Source: CAVTQY01 sp963736975
GTDB lineage: Bacteria; Pseudomonadota; Alphaproteobacteria; Acetobacterales; Acetobacteraceae
Assembly (NCBI GenBank): GCA_963736975.1
Contig: CAVTQY010000001.1
Location: forward strand, 3,720,001 to 3,784,000
Length of the DNA stretch: 64,000 nucleotides
Reading direction: 5' to 3'
The notes beneath the pieces were generated by a model, which saw only the letters and a program-made list of their open reading frames with translations, searched no databases and was not told the DNA's origin. Positions 57,263 to 64,000 of the stretch are shown here, one piece after another (the first letter of the stretch is position 1; every line of letters starts with the position of its first letter). Position numbers and translations under genes: made by a program.

Positions 57263-59712
57263 AACTCACGCTCTCCTGGCTGAAGACGCATCTCGAGACC
57301 GATGCGCCGCTGCCGCAGATTGCCGAGACGCTGAACCGCATCGGCCTCGAAGTGGAAGGCATCGAGGACCGCGGCGCGGCCATGGCGCCGTTCCGTATCG
57401 CGCGCGTCGTCGAGGCCGTGCAACATCCGAATGCCGACCGCCTGCGCGTCTGCCTGGTCGATACGGGCGAAACCGTCGTCTCGGTCGTTTGCGGCGCGCC
57501 CAATGCGCGCACGGGGATGATAGGCGTGTTCGCCCCGCCCGGCAGTGTGATTCCCGGTACCGGCCTGATGCTGAAGGCCGGCGAGATTCGCGGCGTTCTC
57601 AGCGCCGGCATGTTGGTATCCGAGCGCGAGCTGGGCCTGGGCGAGGACCACGCCGGTATCATCGACCTGCCTGCTGATGCGCCGGTGGGAACGCCATATG
57701 CCGTCTGGGCCGAGCTCGATGACCCGCTGATCGAGATCAGCGTCACCCCGAACCGCGGCGATTGCTTTTCGGTGCGTGGCGTCGCGCGCGACCTGGCTGC
57801 GGCCGGCGTTGGGTGCCTGCGGCCCTGGGCTCCCGTTCCAGTACCGGCGGCGTTCGATGGCGGCCCGCGCTGGCGCATCGAGTGGCCGGAGGCGTGCCCC
57901 TGGATTCTTGGTCGTACCATCCGCAACCTTCGCAACAGACCGAGTCCTGACTGGCTCGCCCGACGTTTGACCTCGGTCGGACTGCGCCCGATTAACGCGC
58001 TGGTCGATGTCACCAACTTCTTCACCGTCGATCTCGGCCGGCCGCTGCATGTCTTCGACGTCCACAAGATCGCCGGCGATACCCTCGCGTTGCGCCGCGG
58101 TGCCGGCGAGACGTTCCGTGCGCTCAACGGCAAGGACTACACGCTGACGTCCGAGGATTGCGCCATCGCGGATGCCGCCGGGGTGCAGTCGATGGCCGGC
58201 GTGGTCGGCGGCGAGGCCACCGGCTGCGATGAAAGCACCACCGCCGTCTTCATCGAATGCGCCCTGTTCGACCCAGTGCGCGTCGCATTGACCGGGCAGC
58301 GCCATCAGGTCGTTTCAGATGCCCGCCAGCGTTTCGAGCGCGGCATCGACGCCGCCATCATGCCGGCTGCGGTCGAGGCGGCGACGCGCCTGATTATCGA
58401 GCTATGCGGCGGCGAGCCGGGTTCTGTCGTCTCGGACGGCCGTCGGCCCAACACGGAGCGGACCGCGACGCTTCGCTTCGACCGGCTGGCCACGTTCGGC
58501 GGCGCCGAGGTGCCGGCCGAGGAAGCCGTGACGGCCTTGCAGCGCCTCGGCTTTGCGGTCCGGCAACGCGGTGGCGGCCGGGTCACTGTCTCCGTTCCGT
58601 CGTGGCGGAACGACATCGCGGCCCCGGTCGTGCTCGATCAGGCAACCGAGCTGCCCATAGAGGTGGCCGCCAAGGCCGCCGAGGCTTGTGCCCTGGCGGA
58701 GCCCGAAGCCGACCTGATCGAGGAAGTGCTGCGCCTGCGTGGACTGGATACCGTTCCGTCGGTTTCGCTGCCGCGCGCCTCGCCGGTACCGACGCCCACG
58801 CTCACCGCGCGGCAGACCCGCGCCACGTTGGCCGGCCGTGTCCTCGCTACGCAGGGCCTGACGGAGTGCGTCACGTTCAGCTTCATGCCCGGCAAAGAGG
58901 CGGCGCTGTTCGGCGATGCGCCGGAGCAGCTGCGGCTGATAAACCCGATCGCTGCCGATCTCGACCAGCTCCGGCCTACGGCGGTGGCGACCCTGGCGTT
59001 GGCGGCCCAGCGCAACGCGGCGCGCGGATGGCCGGATGTCGCGTTGTTCGAGATCGGCCCCGGATTCGCGCAAGACGGCCAGCAGCAGATCGCAGCCGGC
59101 CTGCGCGCCGGATCGACGCCGCGGAGTTGGGCCGCGCCGGCCCGTGCCGTGCAAGTCATGGATGCGAAAGCGGATCTGTACGCCGCACTCGCCGCCCTCG
59201 GCGTGCCTATGGATGCGCTGATGATCACGACCGACGTGCCGGGATTTTATCATCCGGGGCGCTCGGGCGTGGTGCGGCAAGGGCCGAAAACCATGCTCGG
59301 CCAATTCGGCGAGCTGCACCCGGGCGTTCTGGCTGCGATCGACCTTCCCGGCCCGGTTGCGGCTTTCGAGTTGTTCCTCGACGCCATCGCGGATCCGAAA
59401 CGCCGACGCCGCGCGCCGCCGGATTTACCGGCATTCCAACCGGTCCGACGCGACTTCGCCTTTGTCGTGGCGCGCGATGTTCCCGCCGATACCGTGCTGC
59501 GGGCCGCGAAAGGAGCGGACCGCACTTTGATCACCGGCGTCACGCTGTTCGACGTGTATGAAGGCGAGACGCTTCCGCCAGGCAAGAAGTCGCTGGCCAT
59601 CGAGGTGGTGTTCCAGTCGCGCGAGCAAACCCTGACGGATGCCGAGATCGAGGCAGCGGCCGCAAAGGTGGTGGCGGCGGTGGCGAAGGCTACGGGCGCC
59701 GTGCTACGCTAG
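57259..59712 (+). CDS. pheT: Phenylalanyl-tRNA synthetase beta subunit
   Basis: 817 aa. MKLTLSWLKTHLETDAPLPQ N-terminal; tRNA-binding domain VVEAVQHPNADRLRVCLVDT; editing domain; B5 domain; FDX-ACB anticodon-binding domain at the C-terminus (FQPVRRDFAFVVARDVPADT). In the B5 part an insertion of about 28 residues lies between VPSWRNDIA and DLIEEVLRLRGLDTVPS, where most bacteria join directly. GTG start overlaps pheS by 4 bases. Confidence 0.94.
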   Translation: MKLTLSWLKTHLETDAPLPQIAETLNRIGLEVEGIEDRGAAMAPFRIARVVEAVQHPNADRLRVCLVDTGETVVSVVCGAPNARTGMIGVFAPPGSVIPGTGLMLKAGEIRGVLSAGMLVSERELGLGEDHAGIIDLPADAPVGTPYAVWAELDDPLIEISVTPNRGDCFSVRGVARDLAAAGVGCLRPWAPVPVPAAFDGGPRWRIEWPEACPWILGRTIRNLRNRPSPDWLARRLTSVGLRPINALVDVTNFFTVDLGRPLHVFDVHKIAGDTLALRRGAGETFRALNGKDYTLTSEDCAIADAAGVQSMAGVVGGEATGCDESTTAVFIECALFDPVRVALTGQRHQVVSDARQRFERGIDAAIMPAAVEAATRLIIELCGGEPGSVVSDGRRPNTERTATLRFDRLATFGGAEVPAEEAVTALQRLGFAVRQRGGGRVTVSVPSWRNDIAAPVVLDQATELPIEVAAKAAEACALAEPEADLIEEVLRLRGLDTVPSVSLPRASPVPTPTLTARQTRATLAGRVLATQGLTECVTFSFMPGKEAALFGDAPEQLRLINPIAADLDQLRPTAVATLALAAQRNAARGWPDVALFEIGPGFAQDGQQQIAAGLRAGSTPRSWAAPARAVQVMDAKADLYAALAALGVPMDALMITTDVPGFYHPGRSGVVRQGPKTMLGQFGELHPGVLAAIDLPGPVAAFELFLDAIADPKRRRRAPPDLPAFQPVRRDFAFVVARDVPADTVLRAAKGADRTLITGVTLFDVYEGETLPPGKKSLAIEVVFQSREQTLTDAEIEAAAAKVVAAVAKATGAVLR

Positions 59713-59740
59713 CGCATAGGTATCGCTAGGAGGGGTCCCA

Positions 59741-59944
59741 ATGTATGTGCCGCCCAGAGAGCTAAAGCGCACAGCCGAAGTCTCAGAACGGTTGGTAGGA
59801 GTCGCTAAAAGACTGCTGGATGTCTCGTCGCGCACAGCCGATGCGGGTATCATCGCTGAGCTCAATCAGCAGGTGAAAGAGATTTTTGATGTCGTCGAGG
59901 ACCTCAACTCCACCGTTGCGAGCATTACGGCAGCCAACGTGTGA
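59741..59944 (+). CDS. Small helical protein of unknown function
   Basis: 67 aa, mostly helical and charged (RELKRTAEVSERLVGVAKRL, then IIAELNQQVKEIFDVVEDLN). No recognised family. AGGAGG lies just upstream of ATG, a strong ribosome site. The stop overlaps the start of the next gene by 4 bases (GTGA). Base composition is lower in GC than in neighbours. Likely a two-gene unit with the following protein. Confidence 0.7.
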   Translation: MYVPPRELKRTAEVSERLVGVAKRLLDVSSRTADAGIIAELNQQVKEIFDVVEDLNSTVASITAANV

Positions 59945-60285
59945 ACACATCGGAGGCGAGCAATGGCGATATAGAAGCGCAAAGAAAGGAGCAGCTGGGG
60001 CTTCAGAAGCGCGCTGAGAAACTCACGGTGGAGTCTGCCCTGACTGCAGATCGCATCGAAGCGATCGCGCAGCAGGAAGCCAACGACAGATCGATGATCA
60101 CGCGCGAAGTCATGCAACAGTTTGGTATTGCTGTGCTCGCCGTGTTTGCTCTGCTTGCATTGTCAGGGTTCATGAGCAAAGACTGGTCGAAGACGGCAGA
60201 CCAATCGGTCGATGTCATAAAGTCGGTGATTCTCCCGATCGTTACGTTGGTGCTGGGTTACTACTTCGGCAAATCTGCTAAATAG
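59941..60285 (+). CDS. Coiled-coil membrane protein of unknown function
   Basis: 114 aa. A charged helical half (RKEQLGLQKRAEKLTVESAL, then ANDRSMITREVMQ) leads to one hydrophobic helix (FGIAVLAVFALLALSGFM, ~62-79) and a second (VILPIVTLVLGYYFGK, ~95-110). GTG start coupled to the previous gene. Lower GC than neighbours. No known family; the two-helix end with a coiled-coil start could be a holin-like or scaffold protein, but this is speculation. Confidence 0.65.
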   Translation: MNTSEASNGDIEAQRKEQLGLQKRAEKLTVESALTADRIEAIAQQEANDRSMITREVMQQFGIAVLAVFALLALSGFMSKDWSKTADQSVDVIKSVILPIVTLVLGYYFGKSAK

Positions 60286-60302
60286 AACCACACGGGAAGC
60301 AC

Positions 60303-61575
60303 ATGCTGCGGGAAGAGCTGATCTTCGTCGGCACCTGCGACATCTCCGGCCATGTCCGCGGCAAGGGCTTCCCGGCGCTGGAGCTGCCGGCACGGCGCGC
60401 CAAGGGCATCGGCTGGACCCACAGCAACCTGATGATGTCGGCCTTCGGGCCGATCTGGGATACGCCCTTCGGCACCGGGGGCGACCTGATGATCGTGCCC
60501 GATCCATCGGCTGAGGTCCGCGTCGATTTCGCCGACGGAGAGCCGCCCGAGCACTTCTTCCTGGGCGATCTGCGCCTGACCGACGGCAACCCCTGGGAGT
60601 GCTGCCCGCGCGAATTCCTTCGCCGGGGATTAGCCGAGTTGGACGCCGCCGGTTTCTCCCTGCTCGCGGCCTTCGAGCAGGAATTCGTTTACACCGGAAC
60701 CGATGATCGCCCGGGCGATGCCTACAGCCTGGCAGCCTTTCGCCGCCCGCTTCGGTTCGGCGAAACCTTCATGGCCGCGCTGCGCGCTGCCGGCGTGCCG
60801 CCCGAACTCGTTCCTCGCCGAATATGGTCCGCGGCAGTTCGAGGTGACGGTCGCGCCTGCACCCGCGCTCACCGCCGCCGATCATGCTGTGATCACCCGC
60901 GAGATGGCCCGCGCCACCGCCTATCGTTTTGGCGCCCGCGCCGTGTTCTCCCCGAAGCCCGATCCGGAAGCCGTCGGCAACGGCGTGCACATCCATTTCA
61001 GCTTGCGCGACCGCGCCGGCAATGCGGACACCTACGCGGCCGACGATCCGCTTGGGCTCAGCCCGGCAGCACGGCACTTCTGCGCCGGCATCCTGGCACA
61101 CCTGCCTGCCATTTGTGCCATCACCGCGCCCTCGCCGGTGTCGTACCTGCGCCTCACGCCCGACCGTTGGGCGCCCACGGCGATCGACATCCGCGCGCAG
61201 GACCGCGGCGCGGCGCTGCGCATCTGCCCCGTTTTCGCTGCCGCCGGCCCGGAGGAGACTGCGCGCCAGTTCAACGTCGAATTCCGCGTGAGCGATGGCT
61301 CGGCCAGTCCTTACCTCGCGCTCGGCGCCATGGTCTTTGCGGGCGCCGACGGGCTGCGCCGGCGGCTTCCATTGCCGGACGGCGCGGCCGATCCGCCGCC
61401 GCTGCCCCACTCGCTTCCGGCCGCACTCGAGGCCATGTCCGCCAGCGAAGCCGTCCGCGCCTGGCTCGGTCCGGTCTTCTTCGAGGCCTACCTACGGCAC
61501 AAGCGCGCCGAGGCCGAGAAGGTTGCCGCGCTCAGCCCCGGCGAGCTCTGCGCCCGCTACGCCGAAGTGTACTGA
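60303..61575 (+). pseudogene. Glutamine synthetase family protein, frameshifted
   Basis: Two frames joined near 60810 give one ~424-codon gene. First part: CDISGHVRGKGFPALEL and FEQEFVYTGTDDRPGDAYSL (the metal-binding E.E pattern). Second part: FLAEYGPRQFEVTVAPAPAL, GNGVHIHFSL (the catalytic GN.HxH motif), then FNVEFRVSDGSASPYLALGA. The length is one base too long for a single frame. Such proteins are often gamma-glutamyl-polyamine or -amine ligases (PuuA/GlnT-like). Either a recent pseudogene or a sequencing error. Followed by a sugar importer. Confidence 0.8.
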
Positions 61576-61664
61576 AAGCCCCGGAAAGCGCCGCCGTGGC
61601 TTAATTGACGGCCCGGGAGGCTTCCCCTCTACTCCCGCCCTAACAAGTCTTCGCGGGATGAAAC

Positions 61665-62423
61665 GTGCTGCTGGAAGTCGCAAATCTGCACAAAAGCTTT
61701 GGACCGATCAGCGTCCTGCGGGGCGTTGATCTGCGTCTGAATGCCGGCGAGGTGCTGGCCGTCGTCGGGGACAATGGCGCCGGCAAATCGACCCTGATCA
61801 AGCACATCTCCGGCGTTTACAAAGCCGATTCGGGCGAGATCCGCCTCAATGACGCGCCGCTTGAACTGCACTCGCCGGCCGAAGCGCGCCAGCTCGGGAT
61901 TGAAACCGTTTATCAGGACCTCGCCCTTGCCGATGAGCTGTCGGTCGGAGCCAACATCTTCCTTGGCCGCGAGCCGGTGCGCCACTGGCTGGGCTTCCTG
62001 CCCGCAATCGACAACCGCAAGATCCGGGCCGAGACGGACGCGCTGCTGTCCCGCATCGAAAGCCGCATTCCCCCTCGGGCGCGCACGGTCTCGCGCCTGT
62101 CCGGCGGCCAGCGCCAGGCGGTGGCGATCGCGCGGGCACTCTACTGGCAGGCGAAGGTGGTGATCCTCGACGAGCCGACCGCGGCGCTCGCGGTGATGGA
62201 GCGCGAGCACGTCATCCAGCTATCGCGTCGCCTCGCGGCGGAAGGCGTCGGGGTGATCTATATCGGCCACAACCTCATCGAAATTCTCGAAGTCGCCGAT
62301 CGTGTCGCGGTGATGTATCGCGGTCTCATCGTGCACGTGGCGCAAGCGACGGACACCACCCAGCAGGAGCTGATCAAATACATGACCGGGTTCAGTGAAA
62401 CAATGGAGCCGGTGGCAGGCTGA
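61665..62423 (+). CDS. Sugar ABC importer ATPase (CUT2, FrcA-like, single domain)
   Basis: 252 aa. Walker A GDNGAGKSTLIKHISG, signature LSGGQRQAVAIARAL, Walker B VVILDEPTAALAV, and H-loop YIGHNL. Only one ATPase domain, unlike RbsA/XylG (two), so it matches fructose-type FrcA. GTG start. The binding protein and permease follow, an order A-B-C. Confidence 0.85.
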   Translation: MLLEVANLHKSFGPISVLRGVDLRLNAGEVLAVVGDNGAGKSTLIKHISGVYKADSGEIRLNDAPLELHSPAEARQLGIETVYQDLALADELSVGANIFLGREPVRHWLGFLPAIDNRKIRAETDALLSRIESRIPPRARTVSRLSGGQRQAVAIARALYWQAKVVILDEPTAALAVMEREHVIQLSRRLAAEGVGVIYIGHNLIEILEVADRVAVMYRGLIVHVAQATDTTQQELIKYMTGFSETMEPVAG

Positions 62424-62447
62424 GCTGCAAACAAACGGGAGACGCCC

Positions 62448-63452
62448 ATGAAAAAACTGATGCTGATGGCCGCAACCGCTTTGGGCCTCGGCCTTGCCGT
62501 GCCGGCAGCGGCGCCCGCGCAGGCCGCCGATTTTGCCAGCACGCGGATCGTCGTAATCGTGAAGGCGACCACATCGCAGTACTGGGCGACGGTGTTCGAT
62601 GGCGCCGATGCCGCGGCCAAGGCGCTCGGCGTGCAGATCTCCAAGCTCGGCGCGCAGGCCGAGACGGACGTCGCCGGCGAGGTCTCGGTGATGGAAAACA
62701 CGATTGCGTCCAAGCCGGCGGCGATCGTCATCGCGGCGACCAATGCGCAGGCGCTGGCGCAGCCGATCGCCAACGCGACGGCGGCCGGCATTCCGGTGAT
62801 CGTCATCGACTCCGACGCCAACACGGATAAATACGTGACCTTCCTCGCCACCAACAACGTTACAGGCGGGCAGAAGGCAGCCGACGAGGTCGCCGCGTGC
62901 GTGCAGGCGCGCACCGGCAAGCAGGAGGGCAATGTCGCCTATCTGACTGCGCTTGCCGGGGCGCAATCGCTGAACGATCGCGACAAGGGTTTCGTCGAGG
63001 AGCTGAAGAAATACCCCGGGCTGAAGATCGTCGAGCACCGCACCGGCAACAACGATCCGGCGCGCGCGCTGTCCGATTCCGAGGACATCCTGACCCGCCA
63101 TCCCGACCTGGTTGGCCTTTTCGCCGACAACGAGCTGGAAGGCGACGGCGCCGGGCGTGCCATCCAGGAGAAGAGCCTGGGGTCGAAGATCTGTGCCGTT
63201 GCGTTCGATACATCCGACCAGGAGATCGCCTTCGTACGTGGCGGCCAGCTTGACGGGCTCATCGTGCAGAACCCGTTCATGATGGGCTATGCCGGCGTGT
63301 GGTACGGTTTGGCCGCTTCGAAAGGCGTGGTGTTCCCGCACTACGTCGATTCCGGCGTGCACGTCGTGACCAAGGCCAATATCGACAGCCCGCAAATGGC
63401 CGGCCTGCTCAACCCGAAGAAGTACCAGCTTACGCCGTATCTCGGCGACTGA
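62448..63452 (+). CDS. Periplasmic sugar-binding protein (ribose/fructose type)
   Basis: 334 aa. Signal peptide about 1-26 ending AQA. RIVVIVKATTSQYWATVFDG, then IVIAATNAQALAQPIANATA, then AGIPVIVIDSDAN match Peripla_BP_4/RbsB-FrcB proteins. Captures the sugar for the CUT2 importer. Start ATG after GGGAGAC, 24 bases after the ATPase gene. Confidence 0.88.
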   Translation: MKKLMLMAATALGLGLAVPAAAPAQAADFASTRIVVIVKATTSQYWATVFDGADAAAKALGVQISKLGAQAETDVAGEVSVMENTIASKPAAIVIAATNAQALAQPIANATAAGIPVIVIDSDANTDKYVTFLATNNVTGGQKAADEVAACVQARTGKQEGNVAYLTALAGAQSLNDRDKGFVEELKKYPGLKIVEHRTGNNDPARALSDSEDILTRHPDLVGLFADNELEGDGAGRAIQEKSLGSKICAVAFDTSDQEIAFVRGGQLDGLIVQNPFMMGYAGVWYGLAASKGVVFPHYVDSGVHVVTKANIDSPQMAGLLNPKKYQLTPYLGD

Positions 63453-63463
63453 ACGAGGCCCCG

Positions 63464-64000
63464 ATGGCCAGCGCGACCACCACCGCACGCACCGCCGCCG
63501 CCCCCGATCGCGAGGCGCCTGCGGGCATCCGCCATCACCTGCCGGTGGAGACCTGGGTTGCCGGCTGCACCGTGCTGTTGTGGGTCGTGCTGGCCGTCGC
63601 TTCGCCGTATTTCCTGACCGCCGGGAACGTCTTCAACATCATGCGGCAGGTCTCCGTCGATGCCATCATCGCGTACGGAGAGTTGTTCACCATCATCACC
63701 GCTGGCATCGACTTGTCGGTGGGGTCGGTCGCCGGCCTGACCGGCGTCGCATTCGCGATGCTGCTTGCCGGCGGGATGAATGTGCTGCTGGCGGTAGTGA
63801 TCGCGCTGCTGCTTGGTTTGGTGATCGGCGTGGTGAATGGGCTGGCGATCGACCGGCTGGGGATTCCGGCCTTCATCGTTACCCTGGCCGGACTGCAGGG
63901 GTTCCGTGGACTGACGATGCTGATCTCCGGCGGGATGACGGTATCGGGGATTCCCCCCTCGCTCGGGCTGGTAGCGAACACCTCGATTGTTGGCATCCCG
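63464..64000 (+). CDS. Sugar ABC importer permease (CUT2), cut by the right edge
   Basis: 179 residues visible of about 330. Several membrane helices and the family segment ELFTIITAGIDLSVGSVAGL (motif GIDLSVGS), then VNGLAIDRLGIPAFIVTLAG. Third part of the importer; start ATG at 63464, 12 bases after the binding protein stop. The rest lies outside the window. Confidence 0.88.
   Translation, partial: MASATTTARTAAAPDREAPAGIRHHLPVETWVAGCTVLLWVVLAVASPYFLTAGNVFNIMRQVSVDAIIAYGELFTIITAGIDLSVGSVAGLTGVAFAMLLAGGMNVLLAVVIALLLGLVIGVVNGLAIDRLGIPAFIVTLAGLQGFRGLTMLISGGMTVSGIPPSLGLVANTSIVGIP

Overview
The window is GC-rich bacterial chromosome, most likely from an alphaproteobacterium of the Rhodospirillales/Acetobacteraceae. 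The grounds are the alphaproteobacterial 16S rRNA, the rrn order 16S-tRNA-Ile-tRNA-Ala-23S-5S-tRNA-fMet, the gene order pyrH-frr-uppS-cdsA-dxr-rseP-bamA-ompH-lpxD-fabZ-lpxA, and an alphaproteobacterial FYDLN-acid protein. This placement is from reading alone; no database was searched.

Layout. 1-2700: a decayed amino-acid ABC ATPase gene carrying a 149-bp palindromic repeat, an NAD-dependent epimerase, and a collapsed flavin monooxygenase gene. 2689-7224: an ABC exporter, a MarR regulator, maleylacetoacetate isomerase and a UDP-glucuronate epimerase-like gene. 7325-13284: a complete rRNA operon with promoter, boxA and the base-paired processing stalks of 16S and 23S. 13309-15935: insertion-sequence debris (IS3-type element, IS5 scrap, broken IS630). 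16166-20621: surface-polysaccharide glycosyltransferases and a methyltransferase. 20785-22679: a split chromate transporter pair and a GxxExxY protein gene next to duplicated units carrying 10-bp repeat arrays. 22912-29731: ffh, rpsP-rimM-trmD-rplS, leuCDB. 29871-36648: FYDLN protein, htpG, SUV3-like helicase, Hsp15-like protein, ferredoxin, CarD. 36793-47772: the envelope-biogenesis operon on the minus strand. 47837-54424: tam, small membrane protein, FAD oxidoreductase with a TVP38 protein, a DPPY methyltransferase-like protein, a Tim44-domain protein, a phosphatase and an MFS permease. 54587-59712: lipoprotein, rpmI-rplT, pheS-pheT. 59741-64000: two small genes of unknown function, a frameshifted glutamine synthetase homologue and a fructose/ribose-type ABC importer running off the right edge.

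Most genes are housekeeping. Together the envelope operon supplies isoprenoid precursors (dxr, uppS), phospholipid precursors (cdsA), lipid A (lpxD, fabZ, lpxA), outer-membrane assembly (bamA, ompH) and site-2 proteolysis (rseP). The accessory signal lies in the repeats and the broken genes.

Several genes are disrupted by one base or one codon: the glycosyltransferase, chrA, the glutamine synthetase homologue, the bamA stop, the missing lpxD start codon and an extra base in tRNA-Ala. Some may be sequencing or assembly errors, so the raw reads should be checked before these are treated as biology. The most unusual locus is 21941-22679, the GxxExxY gene with its decamer arrays.
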